The notes under the pieces are model-generated. The model saw only the letters and a list, made by a program, of their open reading frames with translations. It had not been told where the DNA came from and did not search any database. A DNA stretch of 64,000 nt. It comes from DASUSH01 sp963785155. GTDB lineage: Bacteria > Actinomycetota > Thermoleophilia > Solirubrobacterales > 70-9. The translations under genes were made by a program, and so were the position numbers. The stretch spans positions 124,001 to 188,000 of the forward strand of contig CAWAUB010000014.1 in NCBI GenBank assembly GCA_963785155.1, read 5' to 3'. Positions 43,755-53,847 of the stretch are shown one piece after another (the stretch's first letter is position 1; each line of letters begins with the position of its first letter).

Positions 43755-44814
43755 TCAGCCGGCGGGCGGGGAGATGAACGTCTCGTCGGTCGGCAGCTTG
43801 GCCGCGGCGTCGTCGGACAGGTCGAGGTTCGTCGCCACCACCTGGCGCGGGTTGCCGGCGAACCAGGCGCTCAGCCCGATCTCCTCGTAGGTGCCGCTGT
43901 TGAAGGCGAGCAGCATTCGCAGCGGTTCCGAGCCGGCGTTCTCGATGTAGTGGCCGTAGCCCATCGGCGCGTAGCCGACGTCGCCGGCCTCGAGCTCCAC
44001 GGTCGACGCCTTCCCCAGCGAGGCGAAGACCGTCATCCGCGCGGAGCCGCCGAGGACGTACTGCCACTCGTCCGAGTTCGGGTGCCAGTGCATCTCGCGA
44101 ACGGCGCCCGGGTCCAGCTCGAGCAGGGCCGCGGTCATCGTCCGGGAGATCGGGAACTCGTTGCTCGACACGATCCTGAGCGTCCCGCCGTCGAAGCGCC
44201 GCGGCTCGGTCCCGAGCAACGGGTAGCGGTGGCCCTCGGCCGCAGGTCGCTCCGCCCCCGGGCGCCGGAGCGGGCATCGGGTCCGGCGGCTGCGGCCCGA
44301 CCGCCATGTAGACCTCGTGGTCGGGCAGGCCGGCGAGCTCGGCGGCCGGGATGCCGGTGCTCGCGGCGACGATCTCCACGGGTGTGCGCGCGATCCAGTC
44401 GCTGACCGAGAAGGTGGCGTTCTCCGAGAAGTAGCCGTTGTCGAAGGCGAGGATGAAGTGGCATTCCTCGTCGCCCAGGGTCTGGATCATGTGCCCGTAG
44501 CCGCGGGGGAAGTACCAGGTGTCTCCGGTGTCGTGATCCTCGGCGGCCCAGGTCGAATCGGGGTGGATCAGGGTGGTCCGGCAGCGCCCGCTGACCACGT
44601 ACCCCCACTCCGCCGCGTTGGCGTGCCAGTGAAGCTCGCGGAACGCGCCGGGCCGCAACCGCATCGAGACTCCCGCGACCCCGAGCGAGGCCGGGAACTC
44701 CGTCGCGGATGCCTCCCGCGCAGTGCCGCCGGCCTCCTCCCGCGGCTCCTGGTCCTCCAGCGGAAAGCGGTAGTCGGGCAGCGGGCCGTCGGGAGGTGGA
44801 GCGAACTCAGGCAT
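43755..44814 (-). CDS. Bicupin, oxalate decarboxylase-like (one frameshift)
   Basis: Two cupin domains are seen. The first, from ATG 44814, has HWHANAAEWGYVVSG with a matching HFILAFDNGYF region. The second, in another frame, has MHWHPNSDEWQYVLGGSARMTVF and YGHYIENAG. Each keeps the HxHxxxxE metal set. One extra base near 44245 (after PMPAPAPGG) separates the frames; the joined protein has 352 residues, matching OxdC-family bicupins. Members decarboxylate oxalate with Mn and oxygen. No signal peptide is seen. Lid residues needed to tell decarboxylase from oxidase are not identified here. Confidence 0.85.
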
Positions 44815-44862
44815 CGGCGGCGGAGCACGCTATCAACGGCAGCGTCAGCCGTTCGACTGCGC

Positions 44863-46740
44863 TCACGGCTCGATCTTGACCACGGTGTCGTCGCCACCGA
44901 CGGCGACCCAAACGTCTCCGTCGTCGCCCACGACGACGTCCTGCGGGGAGTTCCCGACCTCGATCGAATCGCCAACCTGCTCGCCGGTCTCGATCGCGAA
45001 GCGCGTGACGGTGCCCTCGACCGGCTGCACCGCCCAGATCGAGTCCTCGCCGACGGTCAGAGCCGCGACGTCGTCCGGAACGGTGATCTTTTTTCCTGGG
45101 AAGCCCGAGACGATGTCGAACGGAATGACCCCAGAGTCCTTGGCCTGGGTGATCACCCAAAGCGTCTCGCCGTGCAGCTCATTCCCCGAGGGATCGCCCC
45201 CCACATCGATCGAGGTGAACGGCCTGCTCTCGCCGACGGCAATCTGGTCCACCTCGCGGTTCGTGGTGACGAAGACGTTTCCGTCACCGACGGAAATCGC
45301 CCCCGGTCTATCCCCCACGGGTATCGGCTCTTCCGGTTTCAGCGTCTTCGCATCGATCGGCGTGACCGTGTTGTCGCGACTGTCGCTGACCCAGGCCGCG
45401 CCCTCGCCGACGCCGACCCCACCGACGCTACCGCCGCCGGGATGGATGACCTTCTTCTCCTCCGTCTCCGGGTCGATCCGGGTGACGGCGTTCGAGAAGT
45501 TGACCGCCCAGATGCCTCCTTCGCCCTCCACCACCTCGTCAGGCGCGCCGCCGACCCTGATCTCCCGTGACTCACTCGTCTCCGGGTCGATGATGGAGAT
45601 CGACTTGCCGTCGAGGTTCGCGCTGACGACCCCGCTCTCGCCGACGATCACGTCGTAGGGCTTCTTGCCAACCGGGATGGGGTCGCCCACGACCTCTCCG
45701 GCGGGATTTCCGGACGGGGCGGGCTCGTCTCCTCCTCCGAAGACCCCCGCCACAGCGAGGACGCCCGCGAGTAGAGCCAGGGCGACGAGCCCGGCGAGGG
45801 CGTACCGGAGGGTGCGCGGAGGTCCGCCGGTCGGGCGGAGCTTGGCGGCGGAGGGCGCCGCGGCGCCGAGGGCGACACGCTTCTCCCTGCTCCCGAGCCG
45901 CTCGCCCGCGGCCGCCGCGACGGCCGCACGGCCCAGGTCGCCGGCGGACTGGTACCGCTCATCGGGTTCGATCGCCATCCCGCGGTGGACCACCTCGTCG
46001 AACTCCGGCGGCAGGTCGGGGGCCGTCTCGCTGACCGTCGGCGGCGGCTCGCTGACATGGGCGAAGAGCTTGGCGACGTCCGTGTCCTTCGGGTAGGGGA
46101 CGACGCCGGTGAGCGCCTGGTAGAGGACCGCGGCGAGCGCGTAGATGTCGGCGCGGCCGTCGATCGCATTGCCCTGGATCTGTTCGGGAGCGACATAGTC
46201 GACGGTCCCGACCATCATCCCGGTGTCCGTCAGAGCGCTGCCGGACTTGGTCCGCTTGGTCAGCCCGAAATCGGTGAGGTAGGCGTGCGGCTGCTCACCC
46301 TCGCGCGAGACCAGGATGTTCGCCGGCTTGACGTCGCGGTGAACCAGCCCGCTGGCGTGCGCGGCGTCGAGCGCGCGGCCGATCTGGGCAACGATCTCGG
46401 CCGCCTCGCCGGGCTGGACCCGTCCGGTCGATTCGATCAGCTCGCGCAGATCGGGCTGGTCGACGAAGCGCATGGTGATGAAGAGGCGCCCCTCGGCTTC
46501 GCCGGCGTCGAAGATCGGCAGCACGTGCGACTGGTCGAGCGATGCCGCCGTCTCCGACTCGCGCTTGAACCGCACGCGGAAGTCCTCGTTGTCCGCGTAG
46601 TCCGGCGCGATCACCTTCAGCGCCACGACCCGGTTCAGCCGCAGGTGGGTCGCGCGGTAGACGACACCCATCCCGCCGCGGCCGGCAACGCCCTCGATCC
46701 GGTGCCCGGCGAACTCCTCCCCGGGCTCCAGCTCAGCCAT
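44863..46740 (-). CDS. Ser/Thr protein kinase with extracellular beta-propeller
   Basis: 625 residues from ATG 46740 (MAELEPGEEFAGHRIEGVAGRGGMGVVYRA). The kinase is complete: ALKVI lysine, LVHRDVKPANIL, LTDFGL and GTVDYVAPEQI. A single membrane span (YALAGLVALALLAGVLAVAGVF) at about residue 312 is followed by a YVTN/NHL-like propeller of about six blades (PIPVGKKPYDVIVGESGVV, GVGVGEGAAWVSDSRDNTV, VVVGDDGDVWVAVGGDDTV). This is the PknD-like layout with an outside sensor and an inside kinase. Its start lies 8 bases inside the hydroxylase stop region, so the two are coupled. Confidence 0.93.
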   Translation of the reverse strand: MAELEPGEEFAGHRIEGVAGRGGMGVVYRATHLRLNRVVALKVIAPDYADNEDFRVRFKRESETAASLDQSHVLPIFDAGEAEGRLFITMRFVDQPDLRELIESTGRVQPGEAAEIVAQIGRALDAAHASGLVHRDVKPANILVSREGEQPHAYLTDFGLTKRTKSGSALTDTGMMVGTVDYVAPEQIQGNAIDGRADIYALAAVLYQALTGVVPYPKDTDVAKLFAHVSEPPPTVSETAPDLPPEFDEVVHRGMAIEPDERYQSAGDLGRAAVAAAAGERLGSREKRVALGAAAPSAAKLRPTGGPPRTLRYALAGLVALALLAGVLAVAGVFGGGDEPAPSGNPAGEVVGDPIPVGKKPYDVIVGESGVVSANLDGKSISIIDPETSESREIRVGGAPDEVVEGEGGIWAVNFSNAVTRIDPETEEKKVIHPGGGSVGGVGVGEGAAWVSDSRDNTVTPIDAKTLKPEEPIPVGDRPGAISVGDGNVFVTTNREVDQIAVGESRPFTSIDVGGDPSGNELHGETLWVITQAKDSGVIPFDIVSGFPGKKITVPDDVAALTVGEDSIWAVQPVEGTVTRFAIETGEQVGDSIEVGNSPQDVVVGDDGDVWVAVGGDDTVVKIEP

Positions 46741-48310
46741 CGGCCGCAGACCCCGCAGCAAGCGCTTCCAGGTACGCCCGCACCGCTTCGGGATCGCCGT
46801 CGTCGTCACGGAGGCCGACGTAGCGGTCCGGGCGGATCGCCAACAGGGTGATACCGCGGATTCCCAGCTCGCCGGCGAGCGACGCATCGATCCGTCCCAC
46901 GGGCTCACCGTTCGGATTCGCGGCCAGGCCCACCACCGCGCTGACGAGCGGCCCATCCGCATGCTCTTCGTCGAGCCTGCGCGCGAGGTCGGCCACCTCG
47001 GAGGAGGCGGCGTCCTTTCCGCCGATCACGAGCAGTGTCTGCCCGGGATGGTGCGCCAGCTCGTGAAGCGGGAGCGGCTTTCCCTGCCATGGCTCCACCG
47101 GATCCGTGTCGGGCAGCCGCTCGCCGGGTGCGAGGGCTTCGTTGGGCTCTCCCGCCACGATCGCGGAGCCGGCGTAGGAGCGGCCGAACTCGGCCGAGGC
47201 GACCGCATCGTGATGAGCCATCTCCGGGTCGACGAACGTCTCGCGGATCTCCGCATCGCGGGCCGCGCGGTCCTCGGGTGAGGTGAGGGACTGCCCGCCC
47301 TCGACCGCGTCTCCGGACGAGATGACCATCTCGGCGACCGGACGTCGCTCGACCTCGTAGCTGTCGAGCAACTCCGGCCCGCTCTCGCCGCTGACCACAG
47401 CCGCAAGCTTCCAGCCGAGGTTGTACGCGTCCTGGAGCCCGGTGTTCATCCCGTGCCCCTCGGCCGGGGTGCAGACGTGGGCAGCGTCCCCGGCGAGCAG
47501 GACTCGGCCCGACCGGTAAGTGGACGCGATGCGCGCGTGGCACTTGAAGCGCGACGGTGTTTCGACGTCGGAGATCGTCACATCCGGGAAGTAGCTGTTG
47601 ATCACGCCGGCGGCCTCCTCCACGAGGTCGCTCTCCTCGGACGTCGGCCGCACGTAGGCACGCCAGCGGCGGCCCGGCAGCGGAGTCAGGATCACCGGCG
47701 GCACGTCGAGCAGCGCGTTCTGGACCTCGTACTCCTCCGGCCACCCTTCCAGGGTCGTGTCGAACACGGCCCACAGCGCCTCGATCCCCGTGACCGGGAA
47801 CTCGATGCCCGCCTGCTCGCGGGCGGCGCTGTGGAAGCCGTCGCACCCGACGACCCACGATGCTTCGACCTCGCGGCGCTCCCCGTCGCGCTCCAGGGTC
47901 GCGGTGACGGAGTCGGGGCCGGGTGCCAGCCCGACGAGCCGGTTCCCGCGGACCACCTCACCGCCGAGGCTCTCCAGGTGGTCGGTGAGGATCGACTCCG
48001 TGACCTGCTCGGAGATCCCGAGGTCGAACTGATAGCGGGTGTTGATCACGCTGAAGTCCTTGATTCCGAGGACCTCGCCGTCGGAGCGAATCCGCACCGC
48101 GTCGCTCCGCACCCCCTCCTCCAGGAACCGGTCGGCCAGGCCAAGCGACTCGAAGATCTCCATCGACCGCGAGTGCACGATCGTTGCCCGGTCCCAGCCC
48201 ATCGGCGCGTCGTGCGCGTCGATCAGCTGGCAGGGCACGCCCCTCCGCTGCAGCTCCACGGCGAGCAGGAGGCCGGTCGGGCCGGCACCGGCGATCAGGA
48301 CCTCGGGCAT
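46733..48310 (-). CDS. FAD-dependent aromatic-ring-type monooxygenase (PheA/TfdB/MhpA family)
   Basis: 525 residues (MPEVLIAGAGPTGLLLAVELQRRG). GxGxxG is followed by VVGCDGFHSAAREQAG (DG motif) and LLAGDAAHVCTPAEGHGMNTGLQDAYNLGWKL (GD motif), the class A flavin hydroxylase set. The last 130 residues (GQTLLVIGGKDAASSEVADL) are the thioredoxin-like domain of phenol-hydroxylase relatives. It uses NAD(P)H and oxygen to hydroxylate an aromatic or polyketide ring. The odd pairing with a coupled Ser/Thr kinase gene may be simple operon sharing. Confidence 0.93.
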   Translation of the reverse strand: MPEVLIAGAGPTGLLLAVELQRRGVPCQLIDAHDAPMGWDRATIVHSRSMEIFESLGLADRFLEEGVRSDAVRIRSDGEVLGIKDFSVINTRYQFDLGISEQVTESILTDHLESLGGEVVRGNRLVGLAPGPDSVTATLERDGERREVEASWVVGCDGFHSAAREQAGIEFPVTGIEALWAVFDTTLEGWPEEYEVQNALLDVPPVILTPLPGRRWRAYVRPTSEESDLVEEAAGVINSYFPDVTISDVETPSRFKCHARIASTYRSGRVLLAGDAAHVCTPAEGHGMNTGLQDAYNLGWKLAAVVSGESGPELLDSYEVERRPVAEMVISSGDAVEGGQSLTSPEDRAARDAEIRETFVDPEMAHHDAVASAEFGRSYAGSAIVAGEPNEALAPGERLPDTDPVEPWQGKPLPLHELAHHPGQTLLVIGGKDAASSEVADLARRLDEEHADGPLVSAVVGLAANPNGEPVGRIDASLAGELGIRGITLLAIRPDRYVGLRDDDGDPEAVRAYLEALAAGSAADG

Positions 48311-48328
48311 TCGCCCGCATCATCTCCG

Positions 48329-48510
48329 ATGCCGCCCCGCGGGATACTCCGTGTCGATGGAGCGGAGGGCAACGTGTACCGAGGCCATGACGGCTACCGC
48401 CAGTGGCATGCGGACTCGTTCGAGAGCTTCGAGGAGCTCAGAAACGAGTTGAACGAGTACCGCGACCTGGGCGATCGCGTCGTCGCCCTCGGGCGTGTCA
48501 TCGGGAGTAG
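48329..48510 (+). pseudogene. SnoaL-like domain remnant
   Basis: Reads MPPRGILRVDGAEGNVYRGHDGYRQWHADSFESFEELRNELNEYRDLGDRVVALGRV, the middle third of a SnoaL-like protein. The usual first 30 residues and the C-terminal strands are missing, and the frame runs on into sequence antisense to the next gene. Most likely it is a truncated leftover. Confidence 0.55.
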
Positions 48511-49392
48511 TCACCGGCTCGGCTGGTCGACCCGCGGCAGCGCGGCGATCCTGGCGTCGCGCGAAACGCCGGCGATCTCACCGGGAAGCTCGGTGAGCTT
48601 GACGCCGCGGATGAACTTCTCCTCGCCGCCGAGCGGGGTGAAGAAGTCGTCGTAGTGCGTGGGCACGATCATCGCCGGGTCGAGCCGCGGCAGGATCCGT
48701 TCCCAGTAGCGGGGGGTGACGCTCCGCCCAGCCACACCGGCGAGGAACACGTCGACCGGCTCGTCGCCGATCTCCTCGTCGTCGAGGTCGGCGCTGCCCT
48801 GGTGGTAGAGGGTGACGCCCGCGACCTCGATCCGGATGCCCCAGACCGCACCGCATTTGTAGGCGGTGGGGACGAGGCCGTGCAGGTGGTCGCAGGTGAG
48901 CTCGCCGGCCATCGGGACCTTGCGGCCGAGGATCAGCTTGGAATGGCGGCTGGGGACGAAGCGGACGAGGAAGGGACCGATCTCGTATTGCTGGTGGGGA
49001 ACGACCTCGACCGCCAGGTCGCCGAGGCCGTGCAGCCGCATCAGGTGGCCGAGCGACTCCGAGCCGTAGGCCGGCGCACGATGGCGGCGCGCGAGGGCCG
49101 GCGCGTCGACCGCGTGGTCGAAGTGGGTGTGGCCGACGAGGACCCCCGCCACCTCGCCGGGGTCAGGCAGGAAGCGCTCAATCGCCGACTCGTCTGGGAG
49201 GGCCTGCCGCCGGAGCACGAGGGAGCGCAGAGGCACCCGGGAGACGTAGGGGTCGATGTAGATCGAGACGCCCTGGTAGGCGATCCGGTAGCCGGAGACG
49301 CCGATCCAGTGGACCTCGAGCCCGGCCGGGAGCTCGAGCGGGGTGCGCTCGAGCTCGCGGAGGGCCGCAGCGTCATCGGTCGGCGGTGGCAC
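48511..49392 (-). CDS. MBL-fold hydrolase, UlaG/ComEC-like
   Basis: 293 residues (MPPPTDDAAALRELERTPLELPAG). VHWIGVSGYRIAYQGVSIYIDPYVSR begins the fold; GHTHFDHAVD is the metal motif (HTHFDH), with VPSRHSKLILG, TLYHQGSADLDD and IVPTHYDDFFTPLG downstream. This is the L-ascorbate-6-phosphate-lactonase/Zn-dependent hydrolase branch, not the AHL-lactonase branch. The substrate is unknown. It is divergent from the SDR gene with 48 bases between starts. Confidence 0.88.
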   Translation of the reverse strand: MPPPTDDAAALRELERTPLELPAGLEVHWIGVSGYRIAYQGVSIYIDPYVSRVPLRSLVLRRQALPDESAIERFLPDPGEVAGVLVGHTHFDHAVDAPALARRHRAPAYGSESLGHLMRLHGLGDLAVEVVPHQQYEIGPFLVRFVPSRHSKLILGRKVPMAGELTCDHLHGLVPTAYKCGAVWGIRIEVAGVTLYHQGSADLDDEEIGDEPVDVFLAGVAGRSVTPRYWERILPRLDPAMIVPTHYDDFFTPLGGEEKFIRGVKLTELPGEIAGVSRDARIAALPRVDQPSR

Positions 49393-49440
49393 GGCCGAAG
49401 GGTCTCATGCCGGAATCCTCCGCGGATAGCATCGCGAAGC

Positions 49441-50211
49441 ATGGCGAAGACCGCATTCATCACCGGCGCCAGCTCCGGGATCGGCGAAGCCCTCGCCGGC
49501 GAGCTTGCCGGGCGCGGATATGACCTCTTCCTGACCGCGCGGCGCCAGGAGGTGCTGGAGGCGATCGCTGAGCGGATTCGCTCGGCGCACTCCGACCGCG
49601 AGGTCGCGGTTCGCGCGCTCGACGTTACCGACCACGCTGACGTCGCCGTCGCGATCGCGGAGGCCGCCGAGCGGCTCGGCGGCCTGGACCTCGTCGTCGC
49701 CAACGCCGGCATCGGCAGCACGGGACCGATCGCCGACGGGAACTTCGAGCGCGACCGCGCGGTGATCGAGACGAACGTGATCGGCGCGATGGCGACCGTC
49801 GACGCCGCAATCGCCCAGTTCCGCCAGCAGGGACGGCCCGGCCAGGTCGTCGGGATCACCTCGGTCGCGGGCTATCGAGGCATGCCCGGCACGGCCTCGT
49901 ACAGCGCCTCAAAGGCGGCGCTGTCCGTCTACCTCGAGTCCGTTCGCGCCGAGACCCACAGCGAGGCCATCACCGTCACCGCGCTTGCGCCCGGGTACAT
50001 CGACACGCCGATCAACCAGGACGTGAAGAGCCGGCCCTTCCTGATCGACGTCGACAAGGGCGCGAAGATCGCCGCCGACCTGATCGAGCGCGGCGTCACT
50101 CACTCGACCGTCCCGCGCTTCCCGTGGAACGTGATCCGCCGCGTCATGCGGGTTGCTCCTACGGGGATGCTGGCCCGCGGTGCGCCCCGACGGGAGTCGG
50201 CCGACTCGTAA
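49441..50211 (+). CDS. Short-chain dehydrogenase/reductase
   Basis: 256 residues from ATG 49441. FITGASSGIGEALAGELAGRG is the cofactor motif, VVANAGIGSTG the NAG motif, SVAG the catalytic Ser region and YSASKAAL the YxxxK pair. The C-terminus (RRVMRVAPTGMLARG) resembles SDRs of the DltE/YqjQ type. The substrate is not predictable. An upstream extension in frame would cross the divergent MBL gene and is rejected. No frameshift is needed. Confidence 0.92.
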   Translation: MAKTAFITGASSGIGEALAGELAGRGYDLFLTARRQEVLEAIAERIRSAHSDREVAVRALDVTDHADVAVAIAEAAERLGGLDLVVANAGIGSTGPIADGNFERDRAVIETNVIGAMATVDAAIAQFRQQGRPGQVVGITSVAGYRGMPGTASYSASKAALSVYLESVRAETHSEAITVTALAPGYIDTPINQDVKSRPFLIDVDKGAKIAADLIERGVTHSTVPRFPWNVIRRVMRVAPTGMLARGAPRRESADS

Positions 50212-50299
50212 CCCGGCCGTTACGAGGCGGCGCTATCTTGGCGCCAGGTCAGGGGCCTATCTCGAGGGCCACAGGGAAGTCGGCAGGAAAGGCGGGAAG

Positions 50300-52495
50300 T
50301 TGAAGGCAGTCCTCACCGCGATCTCGATCCTCACGGTCGGCGTCGCCACAGCTGGCGCGCAGGCGCCGATCCCGCCCAAGCCGTTGAAGACGGCGATCGT
50401 CGTCGTCAAGTTCCAGAACGATCCCGCGGACACCAGTGGCAGCGTCAACGCCGGCCTGGCAACGCTTCACGACGGCGAGAAATCGGTGAGCTCGTTCGTC
50501 GATTACTTCTCCGCCGGCAAGATGCAGATCGTCGGCCGCGACGGGAGGCGGGCCGAGGTCTACGGCCCGTTCACGATTCCGTTTGACAACCTGGCCACGG
50601 CCAAGTGCGACTCTGGCCCGTGGGCGTCCGCCGCGAGGGCAGCCGCCGAAAAAGCAGGCGCCACCGGCTATGACCGCTATGTGTTCGCATTTCCGCGACT
50701 GAAGATGAACTGCGGCTGGGATGGCCTCGGGGGCGGCCAGCAGATCTGGCTCAACGGCCCGACCGCGTTCAGCTTCGGGGTCCTCGCCCACGAGATCGGG
50801 CACACGTTCGATTGGCCACACGCCGGCCTCTACAAGTGCACCGTGGGCGGCGCCCGCGTCGCGCTGGCGGCGACCGAGTGCGAGCAGGCGGATGCCGGCG
50901 ACCCCTGGGACCTGATGGGATCGGGCCAGTCGCGGACCCCCAACTCGTTCGAGCTGCTCAAAGCCGGCTTCCTCGGACTCGACCAGCGCCAGGTCATCAC
51001 GCAGAGCGGCGAGTACACGATCAAGCCGCTTCAGCCGGTCGGTGATCCCGGGGTCAAGATGCTCCGCATCCCGAGGACGCCGAACTCGACCCTTGACCTC
51101 GAGTTCCGCCAGGCGGACGCGAAGTGGGACAACTTCGCCGCCGGTGACCCGATCGTGAACGGGGTCGTCGTCCGCCGGAGCGTCCTCGACCAGCACCCGG
51201 TCACCGGGCACAAGGGCGGCAAGACCTTCCTCGTCGACACCAATCCCGCGACCGAAGCCTTCAACGACGCTCCCCTTACGCCGGGCCAGACCGTCGAGGA
51301 CCCGCTCACCGGGATCAGGATCACGACAAAGAGCATCGGTCCGGACGGCGCGGTCGTCGACATCGCGGTCCCGAATCCGCTCGACTTCACACATCCGACC
51401 CCCCCGTCGAACATCACCGCGCGATCCGGCTACGCGACACCGCCAGGGGGTCCCAAGATCCCAGTCACCCTCAACTGGACCGCGGCCACCGACAACGTCG
51501 GCGTCGATCACTACGAGGTCAAGCGCAACGGCCAACTCGTCGGGAAGCCGACCGAGCCGTCGTTCGTCGACACGACCGCGAATCGCGCCGAGTGGTCCTT
51601 CTACGACATCTACGCGGTGGACAAGGCGGGCAACCGAAGCACGAAGGACTCGCCACGGCCGATCCATCCGGAGGAGCCGCCGTACGCCCCGCGCGTGAAG
51701 GTCGAGCTGGCCTCCTCCGGGGACAAGGTCACCCTTGATGCCACTACGCGGAGCGACATCCAGCTACACCCGGTGGCCTTCGAGCGCAACGGCACGCGCA
51801 TCCACGGCCCCCAACGGGATCGCCTGGTCGACACGGGCGTGAAGCCGGGCGAGAGCTACCGGTACACGGTCACGCCCACCACCGTCTACAACTTCGTCGG
51901 CCCGGCGACCACCTGTGAGGTCACGACGCCGGGGAAGGGAGGCGCCGGCTCGAGCAGCTGCACCGGCACGCCGCTCACTCCCGCTGCCCGTGGGCTCCGG
52001 TCGGCGAAGGATCCAGCGAAGCTGAAGCCGCTTCACCCGGGCGGAATCAGCCACGCCTACGAGGGCAACCAGGAGGGCGCGCCGGCGTTCTTCGTCCACG
52101 GCAGGCACATCACCGAGTGGGCCTGGTCCAACACTTGCCCGGGAGACGTGTTTGCGCACTCGTTCCTCGAGGCGATGCCCTGGCATCAGAACCCGGAGCA
52201 CGCCCAGCCGATCAAGATCAGGCGCGACGGCAGTTTCAGGTTCCGCCACCGGGCCATGCAGACCTTCGCGGTCCCCGAGGGGGCGCCGGAAGGAACCGAG
52301 CCGCGCCGGCACCCGACTTCCGTCCTCTTCGAGGGCCAGTTCCATCACACCTACAGGGAGGCGACCGTGAAGGTCACCGATTTCCACCCAGGCTGCCACG
52401 CGTCCGAGGCCGACATGCCGGATCCAGAGCCGCAGTCCCACACCTACAAGGTGTTTCGTGTCAACGACCCCACCGTGTCACGGGAGGCGCAGTAG
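50300..52495 (+). CDS. Secreted HEXXH metalloprotease-like protein with fibronectin-type domain
   Basis: 731 residues from a TTG start at 50300 (AAGGCGGGAAG upstream). The signal peptide is LKAVLTAISILTVGVATAGAQA. The zinc motif HEIGHTFDWPH (HExxHxxxxxH) is at about residue 157, followed by DPWDLMGSGQ with the Met-turn, as in M6/immune-inhibitor-A-like metzincins. A fibronectin-III-like domain (VTLNWTAATDNVGVDHYEVKRNG) lies at about 395-480, then a Cys-poor C-terminal beta region. It should be exported and degrade proteins. It starts 88 bases after the SDR and is probably separate. Confidence 0.85.
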   Translation: MKAVLTAISILTVGVATAGAQAPIPPKPLKTAIVVVKFQNDPADTSGSVNAGLATLHDGEKSVSSFVDYFSAGKMQIVGRDGRRAEVYGPFTIPFDNLATAKCDSGPWASAARAAAEKAGATGYDRYVFAFPRLKMNCGWDGLGGGQQIWLNGPTAFSFGVLAHEIGHTFDWPHAGLYKCTVGGARVALAATECEQADAGDPWDLMGSGQSRTPNSFELLKAGFLGLDQRQVITQSGEYTIKPLQPVGDPGVKMLRIPRTPNSTLDLEFRQADAKWDNFAAGDPIVNGVVVRRSVLDQHPVTGHKGGKTFLVDTNPATEAFNDAPLTPGQTVEDPLTGIRITTKSIGPDGAVVDIAVPNPLDFTHPTPPSNITARSGYATPPGGPKIPVTLNWTAATDNVGVDHYEVKRNGQLVGKPTEPSFVDTTANRAEWSFYDIYAVDKAGNRSTKDSPRPIHPEEPPYAPRVKVELASSGDKVTLDATTRSDIQLHPVAFERNGTRIHGPQRDRLVDTGVKPGESYRYTVTPTTVYNFVGPATTCEVTTPGKGGAGSSSCTGTPLTPAARGLRSAKDPAKLKPLHPGGISHAYEGNQEGAPAFFVHGRHITEWAWSNTCPGDVFAHSFLEAMPWHQNPEHAQPIKIRRDGSFRFRHRAMQTFAVPEGAPEGTEPRRHPTSVLFEGQFHHTYREATVKVTDFHPGCHASEADMPDPEPQSHTYKVFRVNDPTVSREAQ

Positions 52496-52518
52496 TTCCG
52501 CCCAAATAGGGTTCGGCC

Positions 52519-53847
52519 ATGGCAGCCGGGCTCGACGGCAGCGTCTTCCGTCAAGGAGAGGACGGCTACGAGGATGCGCGGCGGGCGACCGTTCGCAACG
52601 CGCGCACCCCCGAGCGCTTCCCGGACCTGATCGTCCAGGCGGCGAGCGAGGACGACGTCATCCGCGCGGTGCGGACGGCGCGCGAGGATGGGATGAAGAT
52701 CGGGCTGCGCTCCGGCGGGCACAGCTGGGCCGGGAACCACGTTCGCGACGGCGGCATGCTGCTGGACGTCTCCCGGCTCGACGAGGCGACGATCGACGCC
52801 GGCTCGATGACCGCGACGGCAGAGCCTGGGTGCCGTGGGAACGAGACGCTGTCCGAGCTCGCCGAGCGCGACCTCTTCTTTCCGGCCGGCCACTGCCCGG
52901 GGGTCGCCCTCGGCGGCTACCTGCTCCAGGGCGGCTACGGCTGGAACGGACGGGTCCACGGGCCCGCCTGCCTGAGCGTCGAGGCGATCGACGTCGTCAC
53001 CGCCGACGGCGAGCTGGTCCGCGCCGACGAATCCGAGAACGCCGACCTGCTGTGGGCCGCACGCGGCTCCGGGCCCGGGTTCTTCGGCGCGGTCACCCGG
53101 TTCCACCTGCGCCTCTACGGGAAGCCGAAGCTGGTGCGCAACAGCGTCTACACCTTCCCGATCGACTGCCTCGACGAGGTCTTCCGTTGGGCACATGAGA
53201 TCGGGCCTTGGGTGCCGCGGACGACCGAACTGATGGTCGTCATCCATCGCGACGCCGAGGGTGATCTGGAAATCGCGGTCACCGGCCCGACCTTGGTCGA
53301 CACCGAGGAGGAGGCGGCGGAGGCAGCCGCGCTTCTCGAGAGCTGTCCCGTTCGCGATCGGGCGACGCTCGCGCTCGCGGACGTGCCGGCCACGATGGCC
53401 GACCTTTACGCCGGGGTGCATGCCGCCTATCCCGACGACCACCGCTACTCCGCCGACAACATGTGGACGAGCGCGGACGTTGACGACCTGCTGCCCGGAC
53501 TGCATCGAATCGCCGAGACGCTTCCGGAGGCCCCCTCGCACATGCTCTGGATGAACTGGGGACCGAGCCCGGAGCGGCCGGACATGGCCTACTCGGTCGA
53601 GGATGAGACCTACATCGCGCTCTACGGCGTCTGGCGCGAACCGGACCACGACGACGCCAACACGGCCTGGGTCGCCAACCGAATGCTTGAGATGGAGCCG
53701 CTTGCGAGCGGGATCCAGCTCGCCGACGAGAACCTCGGCGAGCGCCCGGCGCGATTCGTCAGCGATGAGAACATGGCCCGCCTCGACGAGCTCCGCGCGA
53801 AGTACGACCCCGACGGCCTCTTTCACCCGTGGATGGGCAGGATCTAG
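52519..53847 (+). CDS. FAD-linked oxidase, berberine-bridge-enzyme-like (bicovalent FAD)
   Basis: 442 residues. The PCMH FAD domain has GLRSGGHSWAG, whose His is the usual 8-alpha-histidyl site, and PAGHCPGVALGGYLLQGGYGW, whose Cys is placed as the 6-S-cysteinyl site. Two covalent links to FAD are therefore expected. ARGSGPGFFGAVTRF and a C-terminal KYDPDGLFHPWMGRI (BBE motif) follow. Such oxidases act on sugars, alkaloids or phenolic and terpenoid rings with oxygen. It overlaps the next gene by 19 bases, so the two are coupled. No signal peptide is present. Confidence 0.93.
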   Translation: MAAGLDGSVFRQGEDGYEDARRATVRNARTPERFPDLIVQAASEDDVIRAVRTAREDGMKIGLRSGGHSWAGNHVRDGGMLLDVSRLDEATIDAGSMTATAEPGCRGNETLSELAERDLFFPAGHCPGVALGGYLLQGGYGWNGRVHGPACLSVEAIDVVTADGELVRADESENADLLWAARGSGPGFFGAVTRFHLRLYGKPKLVRNSVYTFPIDCLDEVFRWAHEIGPWVPRTTELMVVIHRDAEGDLEIAVTGPTLVDTEEEAAEAAALLESCPVRDRATLALADVPATMADLYAGVHAAYPDDHRYSADNMWTSADVDDLLPGLHRIAETLPEAPSHMLWMNWGPSPERPDMAYSVEDETYIALYGVWREPDHDDANTAWVANRMLEMEPLASGIQLADENLGERPARFVSDENMARLDELRAKYDPDGLFHPWMGRI

